A DNA stretch of 34,917 nucleotides from a virus: the IMG/VR virus record IMGVR_UViG_3300044858_003969, positions 1 to 34,917 of that record. One strand, written 5' to 3'. Under the pieces are notes generated by a model. It worked only from the letters and a program-made list of their open reading frames with translations. It did no database searches and was not told the DNA's origin. Position numbers and translations under genes: made by a program. How positions within the stretch are numbered: the first letter of the stretch is position 1; the number at the start of each line of letters is the position of its first letter. Below are positions 1 to 7,036 of the stretch, one piece after another.

Positions 1-127
1 TCGATGGTCATATGGCTTTTCGGATGATGGTCGTGAGGTTGTCGGCCCACTCGGCAAGGGTGGCTTCGATGGTTTTCTGCGGTTGGCCGTGCAGCCGGGT
101 GGCGAGGGTCTTGGGCATGACTTCGAG
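1..127. repeat. Terminal direct repeat, left copy
   Basis: The first 127 bases are identical to the last 127. This shows that the contig closes into a circle of 34,790 bp. The repeat lies in the 3' end of the small terminase gene and the start of the methyltransferase gene. An exact 127-base overlap is what a k=127 de Bruijn assembly leaves on a circular molecule, so it is most likely an assembly overlap and not a packaged terminal redundancy. Confidence 0.95.
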
Positions 128-664
128 CATCTGCTTGGCGGTGATGTGCGGGCGGCTCGTGATGTCGCGCGCTTCGTCGTAGAAAAGGGTGATGGCTTCC
201 TGGCGTTGCCAGTCTCGGAAATCCTTCTCGGCCTTGATGCGGTTGTTCCTGGAGGCGATGTAGATTTGGTTTGCCTTGCGGATGTCTTCGACCGAGCCGC
301 CGTTGCGCTTGCATATGACTAGTTCGTTGTAGCCGACCTTCTCGGCAAGGCGGGCGCGGCGGAGGGATTGGCGCGGCGTGTTGTCTTCGTCGTCCGGCTC
401 GGGTGCGCTGTCGTGGACCGGCGGTGGTGGAGGAACTGGCAGAGGCTCGGCAGGCTCCGGCACTCTCGGAGGTTCAGCGACCTTTGAGAGTTTCGGCGCC
501 GGTGGCGGTGTGCCGCGTTGCCCACGCTTGGCGCGCGGCGGTGCGTTCGATTCGCGCCAAGCCTGGGCGGCGTCCACGCTGGTCGTGGGCATGCCTTTCT
601 TGACGAGGCGGGAGACGACCGACTTGTCGATGCCGAGGCTGTTGCTTAATTCCGTGATGCCCAC
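8..664 (-). CDS. Terminase small subunit, Nu1-like
   Basis: A 218-residue protein from a GTG start. Residues 1-40 form a helix-turn-helix (GITELSNSLGIDKSVVSRLV) followed by a GMP turn and a DAAQAW segment, the layout of the DNA-binding domain of lambda gpNu1. A long proline-rich linker follows (about 40-95), then a charged helical C-terminal half likely to contact the large subunit. Such subunits bind cos or pac and recruit the packaging motor. Its stop overlaps the start of the methyltransferase by ATGA across the contig junction, and the large terminase follows that gene. No Shine-Dalgarno is visible at the GTG. The N-terminal match and position are strong; the C-terminal role is inferred. 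Confidence 0.75.
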   Translation of the reverse strand: MGITELSNSLGIDKSVVSRLVKKGMPTTSVDAAQAWRESNAPPRAKRGQRGTPPPAPKLSKVAEPPRVPEPAEPLPVPPPPPVHDSAPEPDDEDNTPRQSLRRARLAEKVGYNELVICKRNGGSVEDIRKANQIYIASRNNRIKAEKDFRDWQRQEAITLFYDEARDITSRPHITAKQMLEVMPKTLATRLHGQPQKTIEATLAEWADNLTTIIRKAI

Positions 665-768
665 GGCTTGTGCAACGATGTCAAATTATGCAACGCTCAA
701 AAGAATGACGAGCGACTGGCAAACTGCGATGGTTGAATGGTTTCGGTAGGGTTCCCATGCCGCCCCCC
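665..768. other. Intergenic gap upstream of terS; candidate cos/pac
   Basis: This 104-base gap between the zinc-ribbon gene and the small terminase gene has no ORF. TGCAACG occurs twice, at 671-677 and 689-695, 18 bases apart. On the minus strand a GGGGCGGC block lies at 758-768, a string also present at the lambda cos nicking site, about 100 bases before terS, which is where lambda cos lies relative to Nu1. It may hold the packaging site and the terS promoter. Function is inferred from position only. Confidence 0.3.
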
Positions 769-999
769 TCATTCGGAGTCGGCCAGCTTCGCGTTGATGC
801 GTTCGATCCATTTGTCGTCCTGCCTTGGTTTCTTTCTCTTCTTCAATGGTTTGCGCTTGGGTTTGGATAGCCATGGGAATTTTGTTTCGTGCGCCTGTTC
901 AAGGGTTACGAACCGATGGCCTTTGGTGCATATCCTGCGCCTGTATCCGTCGCGGGTTGCAATGACTCGGGTGTCGGTGCCACAGGTCGGGCAGGTCAC
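769..999 (-). CDS. Small zinc-ribbon protein, NrdR-like N-terminal motif
   Basis: A 76-residue basic protein. The start is a GTG that overlaps the stop of the upstream gene as GTGA; longer versions of the frame would run inside that gene. The N-terminus has CPTCG at residues 3-7, then a TRDGYRRRIC stretch and GHRF, resembling the zinc ribbon of the regulator NrdR (CPxCG, RRRxC, RFxTxE). The fourth expected metal ligand appears to be His rather than Cys. The C-terminal half is lysine- and arginine-rich. A nucleic-acid-binding role is likely; a specific target cannot be named. It is the last gene of the early block before the terminase genes. Confidence 0.65.
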   Translation of the reverse strand: MTCPTCGTDTRVIATRDGYRRRICTKGHRFVTLEQAHETKFPWLSKPKRKPLKKRKKPRQDDKWIERINAKLADSE

Positions 1000-1424
1000 G
1001 CGAGGAGTTGGCGGATCCGTGCCGCTGTCGTCTCCATAGGTGTAAGGAGTTCGAGGGCGCGCTCGAGCCGTGCCTTGTCCCACTTGCCGATGTCGTCGGA
1101 CATCTTGCGCTCCCAAAGTTGGAACTTCTGACTCAGCCCCTCGATGGTGACGATCGCTGTGGTTTTGTCCGTAGGATTCAGCGTGGGCTTTTCGGCCGGC
1201 AATGACAGCCCGAGGTCCAGCTCGAGTTGGAGTTCCGTGTCCGCCATAAACTCCGCGCCCCACCGCTTGGTCGCATAGTCTCGGGATTGAGCCAGCCACT
1301 TGGATGCGGCGTGCTTGCAGGTCAATATGTCCTTATGGATCGCCATCCACTCCTCGCGGGTGGCGTCTGGGTTGATGGTCACGCCGCTGAGGGTGTATGT
1401 CTTTTGGTCGATGAGTTGTGTCAT
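996..1424 (-). CDS. Hypothetical protein in early block
   Basis: A 142-residue protein I do not recognise. It is mostly helical by appearance, with an acidic, leucine-rich middle (residues 60-80) and a C-terminal helix rich in Arg, Leu and Glu. Its start overlaps the previous gene's stop by ATGA, and its end overlaps the next start by GTGA, so it is probably translated by coupling. It lies between an HTH protein and a zinc-ribbon protein, which may suggest a regulatory or DNA-metabolism role. Confidence 0.65.
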   Translation of the reverse strand: MTQLIDQKTYTLSGVTINPDATREEWMAIHKDILTCKHAASKWLAQSRDYATKRWGAEFMADTELQLELDLGLSLPAEKPTLNPTDKTTAIVTIEGLSQKFQLWERKMSDDIGKWDKARLERALELLTPMETTAARIRQLLA

Positions 1425-1924
1425 GGTGTTGTGGTTTTGAGTGATGCTCTGTATCTGGCAATGGCTGCCGACTTGGCAGCCGTGTGTGGATCCGTGGCTT
1501 TCGCCCGGAAGGTTTCTCTGGAGGAATTCTTCTTGCGGAACTTTGTGCAGTCGAATGTGTCGCGCTTGCCGCTGAGGACATCGCGCACGCCGACCGTGTA
1601 ATGGCTCACGAGCGCCCTGGTGACGCCTAGCTCCCGAGCCACCTGAGCCTGCGACATCTTGCCGTTGAGCTGGTCCAGCCCAGCCGCGAACGCGATCGCG
1701 TTAGCCATGACCGGCAGGTTGTTCGTTTCGAGGAGAAGCCCGACGACCTTGCCGAGGGTCAACGCCTGCTGACGAACCTCGGCGGCTTGGAGCATCGAAA
1801 TGACTTTGCGAGCCACCGCGGGCGTGGTGCCGAGTTCATCGGCGAGGGTGTCTTCGGGGGTGTCGAGGTCGTAGTCGGGCATATAGGCAGGCTCGCCGTT
1901 TCTTGCGGTAAAGGTGTTATTCAT
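1421..1924 (-). CDS. Helix-turn-helix DNA-binding protein
   Basis: A 167-residue protein with the start at the ATG at 1924; a longer frame runs up into the previous gene. A clear helix-turn-helix occurs at about residues 91-112, with SQAQVARELGVTRALVSHY, of the type in sigma-region-4-like and RNA polymerase-associated phage regulators. The C-terminal part is basic (KFRKKNSSRETFRAKA). The gene sits at the end of the replication operon and before the terminase genes. In many phages this is the place of a late gene regulator, so a role in turning on packaging and structural genes is plausible but not shown. Confidence 0.7.
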   Translation of the reverse strand: MNNTFTARNGEPAYMPDYDLDTPEDTLADELGTTPAVARKVISMLQAAEVRQQALTLGKVVGLLLETNNLPVMANAIAFAAGLDQLNGKMSQAQVARELGVTRALVSHYTVGVRDVLSGKRDTFDCTKFRKKNSSRETFRAKATDPHTAAKSAAIARYRASLKTTTP

Positions 1925-2129
1925 GTGAATTGCCGTAGTTGAATCCCGAGCGTTGGCGTGAGGCCTCGATCTTCCGGCGTTCGGGGGTCTTGCTCCAAAA
2001 TCGATCACAGGCGGCGGACATCTCCTCGAGCATGTTGGCGAGCCAGGCTTCTCGGAACTCGCGGAAGCCTGCCACCTCTTGGACGATCTTGCCGTGTTTG
2101 CCGAATCGTGGCTTTTTGCGTTTGCTCAT
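1917..2129 (-). CDS. Small basic hypothetical protein
   Basis: A 70-residue protein starting with a very basic stretch (MSKRKKPRFGKHGK) and followed by helical sequence. The start overlaps the stop of the RuvC-like gene by ATGA. The end overlaps the start of the HTH gene by eight bases. I do not recognise a family. The tight packing supports it as a real gene of the replication operon. Confidence 0.6.
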   Translation of the reverse strand: MSKRKKPRFGKHGKIVQEVAGFREFREAWLANMLEEMSAACDRFWSKTPERRKIEASRQRSGFNYGNSHE

Positions 2130-2563
2130 GGCTTGGCCGTCCTCCGGTTGAACTCGGCGATGAGCAGCGCATCCGCTGTGGCGTGCGTGACCTTGAGGGT
2201 CGGGAAAAGCTCCTGCGCCCGGCGCTTGCTCACATTCTTGTCGCCCTTAGTGAGACACCCCATTGCCTTCTGCCATGCCTGCGGCCGCACGCGCTCGAAG
2301 GGCACCCGCAGCGCGGTCAGAACCGCTTGAAGGCGTCCATACCCCTCCCCGAAGGTGAAAGCCGATTTGACGCCCATCTGCGGCGAAGAATGGACTAATT
2401 CCAGCATGGCCCGAGGCTCAGCCAGCGAAATGGCATCGCTGATGAGGTCGATCAGGTCTCGGTCCGTCTCGGGCATTTTGTGCGCCCATGGGTCGCAGCC
2501 GAGGGTTGGGATGAATGCGATACCGCCGGACAGGCCGGGGTCTATGCCGATGTAGAGTTTCAT
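2126..2563 (-). CDS. RuvC-like Holliday junction resolvase
   Basis: A 145-residue RuvC-fold nuclease that would cut four-way junctions or branched DNA during replication and before packaging. The N-terminus has GIDPGLSGGIA with the first catalytic Asp at residue 8. A second acidic residue is in MLELV (Glu55), and the C-terminal HATADALLIA block supplies His127 and Asp131. The FGEGYGRLQA and RPQAWQKAMG segments are typical of phage RuvC-like proteins. It is shorter than cellular RuvC, as usual for phages. Start and stop are both coupled by ATGA overlaps, directly behind the helicase gene. Confidence 0.88.
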   Translation of the reverse strand: MKLYIGIDPGLSGGIAFIPTLGCDPWAHKMPETDRDLIDLISDAISLAEPRAMLELVHSSPQMGVKSAFTFGEGYGRLQAVLTALRVPFERVRPQAWQKAMGCLTKGDKNVSKRRAQELFPTLKVTHATADALLIAEFNRRTAKP

Positions 2564-3861
2564 TTGTTAGTTGTTTGATTGTCAGAGATTCGTTCGGAAA
2601 ATGTCGCCGTGGCTCCGTTCATTCGGACCGGCACGGCCCCGCCTCGCTCGCCGTCGCGGTTTTTGATGATGGTCAGGAATTGCTCCTCCGGCTGGCCTCC
2701 CACGAACCACACATGATCCGAGTGGTGACCGATGGCGCGGGACTCGCGGAGCTTCGGCGGGTTGTCGTCATTGAGTTGGGAGGCCGTCGCCACCGCGACA
2801 TTGAGATGCAGGGCCAGCGACTTGAGCCGCTTCGACACCTCCGAGACATGTTGCTCGCGTGTCTCATTGGATCCGAGCGCCCGGAGGTGAATCAGTTGGA
2901 TGTAATCCACCACGATCAGGTCGGCCTTGTCCTTCGCCACCAACTCCCTCGCCGCCCCATCGATCGCCTCCCACTCGGTCAGGTTGCTCTCGACCTCGAG
3001 CGGGTAGTGCGCCAGTTCCTGAGCGTAGGCCGTGAACTTGTTCGACATCCCCTGCGACTTCTCCCCTTCCCTGTTGCTCATCCGAAGAATCCCGACCGGA
3101 AACCCACACATGGCCGAAAGCATCCGCCCGACCACCTGAGTCGCCGGCATCTCGAGCGAGAAGACCGCCACGCGCTTGCCAGCCCTCAACGCATGGAGCG
3201 CCATTTGCAGGAGCATGATCGACTTGCCGCCCGATGTCGGCGCGGCCACGGTCAGGAGTTCCCCGCGCTTGAGGTGCGCCACGCGGTCCAGCGATCCGAT
3301 CCCCGAGCCAAAGGTCTCCACCGGCTCCGTCTTCTCCAGGTCGGCGATCAACCCGTCGATGAGTTGCTTCATGCCCACGCGGGGCGTCTCCTGCATGGCC
3401 GCCGCGCCGTTGAGCGCCTCCGCCACGGCAGCGATGTCGCCCTCCTGCCGGAGAAACCCCTCCTCCGCCTTGCGGATTGCGGCCAGCGCCGTGCGGTAAC
3501 GCCTCGCATCCATCAACGCCCCGCGATGCCATGCCGCCGTCCCCGAGTCGCCCGTTGGCATGACATCGTGCAGGTCATTGAGTTCGTGAGCACCGCCCGC
3601 CGCGTCGAGTTGACCCGTGGCTTCGAGTTGCGCCAGGACCGCCATGAAATCCGTTTTCACGCCGTCCTCGTGCAGCTTGCGGATCGTGCCGAGGATCAGT
3701 TTGTGCTTCTCGTAAAAAAACAAGTCCTCCGGCCAGCTCATCGCGTCCAGGTTGGCGAAATTCTGCATCAGGCACGAAATCGCCGCCCGTTCTGCCGGTT
3801 CGTTAAGAGGGATCGCCGCTTTCGGCATGATGGGAATGATTTTCTCCATGATTGCGTTCAT
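2560..3861 (-). CDS. Replicative DNA helicase, DnaB family
   Basis: A 433-residue DnaB-type helicase that would unwind the fork as a hexamer. The N-terminal helical domain (about 17-150) is followed by a linker and a RecA-like domain. The Walker A motif is APTSGGKS at 207-214, slightly unusual in starting with Ala; Walker B is LIVVDYIQL at 315-323; SQLND at 361-365 and KNRDGERG at 400-407 match DnaB motifs H4 and the arginine-finger region. Length fits phage DnaB proteins. The start at 3861 is supported by an ATGA overlap with the initiator-like gene. It probably works with that protein and the RuvC-like resolvase next to it. Confidence 0.93.
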   Translation of the reverse strand: MNAIMEKIIPIMPKAAIPLNEPAERAAISCLMQNFANLDAMSWPEDLFFYEKHKLILGTIRKLHEDGVKTDFMAVLAQLEATGQLDAAGGAHELNDLHDVMPTGDSGTAAWHRGALMDARRYRTALAAIRKAEEGFLRQEGDIAAVAEALNGAAAMQETPRVGMKQLIDGLIADLEKTEPVETFGSGIGSLDRVAHLKRGELLTVAAPTSGGKSIMLLQMALHALRAGKRVAVFSLEMPATQVVGRMLSAMCGFPVGILRMSNREGEKSQGMSNKFTAYAQELAHYPLEVESNLTEWEAIDGAARELVAKDKADLIVVDYIQLIHLRALGSNETREQHVSEVSKRLKSLALHLNVAVATASQLNDDNPPKLRESRAIGHHSDHVWFVGGQPEEQFLTIIKNRDGERGGAVPVRMNGATATFSERISDNQTTNK

Positions 3862-4316
3862 AGGGACATGGGGGCTGGCGTGCTGCCGTAGGCAGACGCC
3901 TTATTATTCTTCTCTTCTCTGGTTACAGATTTGTTACGCTTGTCCCGTAACTTTTCCGTAACGGCATCGTTGCCGCGTTTCTTGGCCATTCGCAGGGCCG
4001 CAAGTGCTCGGTCTTTAGAGGTTTGGCTGTTGTGCCGATCGAAGTTTACAAACTCGATTTTGTCGCCTTTCACAATCAACCAACCGCATTTTGCCATCGC
4101 TTCATCGAAGGTCGGCGTGTGCGTGATTTCGCGGATGATGCGCAGCGCCGTAACGCCCGTTACGCCGTCAGCGTAACAATTCCGTGACGCCCAAGCCCAC
4201 ACTTTGACGAGCTTCCCGACCACCGCATCCAGGTCTAATCCGGTGTGGTCGGCAATCGCCGCCACCTCGACCTTCTCGTGCAGGTGGTTCTCTACCTTAA
4301 TCCATTCTCCGGCCAT
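3858..4316 (-). CDS. Replication initiator/helicase-loader-like protein
   Basis: A 152-residue protein beginning MAGEWIKVENHLHEKVEV, the style of phage winged-helix replication proteins that precede dnaB. Residues 1-95 look like a compact winged-helix domain (VVGKLVKVWAWA, CGWLIVKGDKIEFVNF). The C-terminal third is basic and looks flexible. The gene ends with ATGA overlap into the helicase. Position and N-terminal pattern suggest that it binds the origin or loads DnaB; no ATPase motif is present, so it is not a DnaC-type loader. An origin inside this gene is possible but was not seen. Confidence 0.65.
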   Translation of the reverse strand: MAGEWIKVENHLHEKVEVAAIADHTGLDLDAVVGKLVKVWAWASRNCYADGVTGVTALRIIREITHTPTFDEAMAKCGWLIVKGDKIEFVNFDRHNSQTSKDRALAALRMAKKRGNDAVTEKLRDKRNKSVTREEKNNKASAYGSTPAPMSL

Positions 4317-4317
4317 G

Positions 4318-4587
4318 TTATTTTGTCTCCTTTATCAATTTGTTCTGTTCCCAGCGTTTCACCCGGCGCTCAAAGCTCTGCCACCGGATGTATTCCAACT
4401 CCCCCATGGCCCCATCGCGGTGCAGGAGGTCGGCAAACCAACCTCCCTGCGAGGCCATGCCCCACCCGCTGGTGTGGATGTGATGGCGGGATTCCAAAAC
4501 CTCCCTCGGCCAATCACGGAGGCGTTTGCGCCAGTAGCGGCGCCGCTGTTCGTTCGGGAGGGTTCCAAATAGGTCGAGCTGAGTCAT
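4318..4587 (-). CDS. Hypothetical protein, Trp/Arg-rich
   Basis: An 89-residue protein of unknown function starting MTQLDLFGTLPNEQRRRYW. It is rich in Trp and Arg, with HIHTSGWGMASQGGWFADLLHRDGAMGELEYIRW in two halves of the sequence, hinting at a small compact domain. Its start overlaps the previous stop by ATGA and it ends one base before the initiator-like gene. The LDLFG start resembles a clamp-binding-like peptide, but that is a weak resemblance. Confidence 0.6.
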   Translation of the reverse strand: MTQLDLFGTLPNEQRRRYWRKRLRDWPREVLESRHHIHTSGWGMASQGGWFADLLHRDGAMGELEYIRWQSFERRVKRWEQNKLIKETK

Positions 4588-4781
4588 TTCTTTCCCTTCA
4601 TTGTGTTTGCATTGCGCTCGATGTATTTCCGCACGCGCTCCATGTCCGCCTCAGCCTCCGCCTGTTCTGCCAGCGAGTAAGTGTGCCGGTAGTTCGGCAG
4701 CGGCTCCAGGCGTTGAATGCGCGGCCCGATCGGGCAGTCGTTCAAGCAAATAGAGAGGCGGAGGGAGAGGTCTTGGGTCAT
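4584..4781 (-). CDS. Small hypothetical protein
   Basis: A 65-residue protein from the ATG at 4781; the longer frame to 4838 would overlap a separate small gene. It has two Cys in ICLNDC, and an acidic to basic helical C-terminus (AEQAEAEADMERVRKYIERN) that could form a coiled coil. The end overlaps the next start by ATGA. Function unknown. Confidence 0.55.
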   Translation of the reverse strand: MTQDLSLRLSICLNDCPIGPRIQRLEPLPNYRHTYSLAEQAEAEADMERVRKYIERNANTMKGKK

Positions 4782-4782
4782 G

Positions 4783-4920
4783 TTAATCTTCCTTCTCCAT
4801 TGCGGAATAATACGCCTCGTATTCGGCGTAATCATCAAACCCTGCGGCCCTTGCTATGGCATCCATCCGCTCGGCCTCTTTTTCCATTTCCTCAAGTTGG
4901 TGTTGTTTAGTTGCGCCCAT
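4783..4920 (-). CDS. Small acidic hypothetical protein
   Basis: A 45-residue reading frame found by hand, ATG at 4920 to TAA at 4783. It begins MGATKQHQLEEMEKEAERMD and ends YYSAMEKED. It is strongly acidic and helical, with a tyrosine-rich GFDDYAEYEAYY stretch. It fits exactly between its neighbours, 11 bases after one and one base before the next, which supports it as real. Function unknown; small acidic early phage proteins often bind host proteins, but nothing here shows that. Confidence 0.5.
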   Translation of the reverse strand: MGATKQHQLEEMEKEAERMDAIARAAGFDDYAEYEAYYSAMEKED

Positions 4921-4931
4921 TGAATCGCCTT

Positions 4932-5390
4932 TCAAATCTTTGAATTCAGCAAGTGGTAGGCAACTTCCTCGGGAAGTTGAAAGCCTCGCCCTCTGATTGC
5001 GTAGAGAAACGAAACAAACTCAGCTTCAATTAAATATCCGCTTGATCCGATCTCACTGTTTAAGTGTGTCGCGCAAGCCGATTCAGCAATTCGGTTAATT
5101 GGTGAAATATCAAACTTCCAATTTGAGCAATCTTTTGGCCCCATGTATCTAACCACAAAGAACGGGATTTCTGCGCGGGTCGCTAAATACGAAAGCGCTC
5201 GGATTGTAGGGTGAACTCTTGAAACAGGCCGTGCTCTAAAGTTTTTATATTCAATAATGCCAGCCGGTTTCCCGTAGTCGTATTCGACCATCAGGAAATC
5301 CAAGTCCACAGCAGGACAATTTATTCCCCACTCCCTGTGGCGTTCGCTCAATGCTTGGTCTCTCCACCCTGTTCTTTCTTGAGTAGTCAT
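4932..5390 (-). CDS. Putative PD-(D/E)XK nuclease-fold protein
   Basis: A 152-residue protein. WGINCPAVDLDFLMVEYDYG is followed by GIIEYKNF: acidic residues at 29-31 and an ExK (Glu47, Lys49) on a predicted strand match the PD-(D/E)XK nuclease core. FFVVRYMG then gives another core strand. The gene has clearly lower GC than its neighbours and directly follows a DNA methyltransferase with an ATGA overlap. It could be a structure-specific or Hjc-like nuclease, or a partner of the methyltransferase in a restriction-modification pair. The fold is a motif-level inference and the cleavage target is unknown. Confidence 0.55.
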   Translation of the reverse strand: MTTQERTGWRDQALSERHREWGINCPAVDLDFLMVEYDYGKPAGIIEYKNFRARPVSRVHPTIRALSYLATRAEIPFFVVRYMGPKDCSNWKFDISPINRIAESACATHLNSEIGSSGYLIEAEFVSFLYAIRGRGFQLPEEVAYHLLNSKI

Positions 5391-6610
5391 TTTTTTAATT
5401 GTGAAAATGCTTGCAATGCACGGGCCTTTGCGGTTTCCGCATGAAACGGATCAATGTCGCATCCGACAAATCGACGGCCCAAAGCGAGAGCCGCAACCGC
5501 CGTTGTTCCGGCTCCAAGAAACGGATCGCAAATCAGGTCTCCTGGCTTGGTTAGCCGATCAACCAGATCGACCATTCCGCTCTCGGATTGGCCCCAACCG
5601 TGAAACCGCTTGTCGTTGTCGTTCACCTTACTTATGGCGACATCGCCAAACCATTCGTCTGCTTCACCGAATAACAGAATCGGCTTCCAGAATGTGTTGA
5701 CCTTCGCCTGCCATTGCTGCACCGCTTGGCCGCCTGGGGTCATGTAGGCAAGCGTCCACCGATATTTCAGGTGTTTGCTCATGGCCGCGTAGATTTGCGG
5801 CAGGTAGCTCTGCCCTGCCATGGCCGCAACCACCTTCACGCCAATTTTCGCGCAGTGCCTTGCCAGCTCTTCATAAAGCGGTAAAAACTCCTCTGGGTAG
5901 GGCGGGTCTGTTACAACCGCGTCAAGATGCTCAATGCCTTGGAATAAATCCGCCATCGAGCAAGCCCTGATGTCGCAGACGGACAGGAAGTCAGGAGTGC
6001 TTGCAATTTCCTCAACCGCGTCGCGGAGCTTTTGCTGCTTTTCTTCCCGCTTCTCTTCTTTAACGATGTCCTTATGCGCTTGGTTGATGCTAATTTCTCC
6101 GCTCGCCAGCTTGGCTTTAACTTGCGGAGTCGCTTTGGCTTCGATCTTTTTAACCTTGGCGACGGTGTCGTGTGAAACGCCTGCGATGGCGGCAATTTCA
6201 GCGCGGGTGTCTAGAGGTTGACTTTTTGCAGATTTCTGCAAAAGGTTATCATTCTGCGGCAAGTCTGTGCGCTTGCCTTGCTGACTGCGTTTCGCAATCG
6301 TATCCTCTAAGACAAGCACGAGTTTAGTGCGAATGTATGGCGGGAGATTTCGCCGACCGAATTGGTTACGAATAACCCACTCGATAGCGTGGGATCGATC
6401 ATCGAACACCATCTCCACAGTCTCAAACGGAAGGCCGTGCCGGGTGCAAATCTCGTGGCGATTGTGGCCGTCGATCAGAATGCCGTCCCACACCACCAGC
6501 GGGTCGCGGCACCCATCGCGCAGAATATTGGCTTCCAGTTGGCTGAGTTCGTCAGGCGCTAACGGGGGGATTAGCGCCTTGAACTCTGGGTCGATTATGA
6601 TCGTTTCCAT
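5387..6610 (-). CDS. ParB-like domain fused to beta-class DNA methyltransferase
   Basis: A 407-residue fusion. Residues 1-90 are a ParB/sulfiredoxin-like domain with IDGHNR at 46-51. An HTH follows at about 137-156 with a helical linker to 205. The methyltransferase part has the catalytic DPPY at 235-238 before the AdoMet-binding DPFLGAGTT at 362-370, the order of beta-class N6-adenine or N4-cytosine enzymes. It would methylate specific DNA sites; the target is not readable from sequence. Phages use such enzymes to evade restriction or to time events on their DNA. It lies between the SSB-like gene and a nuclease-like gene. A second enzyme with the same architecture is at 33632-34801. Confidence 0.88.
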   Translation of the reverse strand: METIIIDPEFKALIPPLAPDELSQLEANILRDGCRDPLVVWDGILIDGHNRHEICTRHGLPFETVEMVFDDRSHAIEWVIRNQFGRRNLPPYIRTKLVLVLEDTIAKRSQQGKRTDLPQNDNLLQKSAKSQPLDTRAEIAAIAGVSHDTVAKVKKIEAKATPQVKAKLASGEISINQAHKDIVKEEKREEKQQKLRDAVEEIASTPDFLSVCDIRACSMADLFQGIEHLDAVVTDPPYPEEFLPLYEELARHCAKIGVKVVAAMAGQSYLPQIYAAMSKHLKYRWTLAYMTPGGQAVQQWQAKVNTFWKPILLFGEADEWFGDVAISKVNDNDKRFHGWGQSESGMVDLVDRLTKPGDLICDPFLGAGTTAVAALALGRRFVGCDIDPFHAETAKARALQAFSQLKK

Positions 6611-6612
6611 GA

Positions 6613-7035
6613 TTAAAACGGAATGTCGTCCGTCTCTTTGGCGGGTTTAGCCTTCGGCGCGGGCGCCGAGGCTTTGGGTGAAACCCAGCTGTCAATCTCG
6701 TGGTATCCCGTGTCGTCATTGTGTTCGATGATCACCGTGCCGGTGCGCCCGACGAGGTGTTCCGGCTCTACGCTGGCGTCCTCGTTTGGGATGATGGCAA
6801 AGCCCAGCGCCTCGCGGATTTGGTCGATCTTCCAGGCCGACTTGGCGGTGAAAACCATGTTGTCGTAGATCGTCCCGCCGTTGCTGCCGTCGGGGAGTTT
6901 CACTCGGCACTTGAGGCGGATGTATTCGTTTCCGGTGCGGTCGCTGATCTTGAGTTCCGCGCCCTCGATCTCGACCTTGTGTTTTCCAGGCGTGATATGT
7001 GGCGCTTGGGGTTCCTGTTGTTTGTATGTTGGCAT
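6613..7035 (-). CDS. Single-stranded DNA-binding protein-like
   Basis: A 140-residue protein with a beta-rich body and a flexible Ala/Pro/Lys linker (about 118-133) that ends in DDIPF. That acidic tip with a final Phe is the hallmark of SSB proteins, used to dock repair and replication partners. Strands such as HKVEIEGAELKISD and EYIRLKCRVKLPDG suit an OB fold and recall phage SSB analogues of the DUF669 kind. It lies just downstream of the nuclease and Sak4-like genes, completing a phage recombination module. No Shine-Dalgarno is seen before the ATG. Confidence 0.78.
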   Translation of the reverse strand: MPTYKQQEPQAPHITPGKHKVEIEGAELKISDRTGNEYIRLKCRVKLPDGSNGGTIYDNMVFTAKSAWKIDQIREALGFAIIPNEDASVEPEHLVGRTGTVIIEHNDDTGYHEIDSWVSPKASAPAPKAKPAKETDDIPF

Positions 7036-7036
7036 A

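Noticed and set aside
2515-3891. Plus-strand open frame of 458 codons
   Set aside because: It is the antisense of the DnaB helicase gene, whose motifs are clear. High GC keeps the opposite frame open, and its translation is Arg/His/Leu-rich without any domain.
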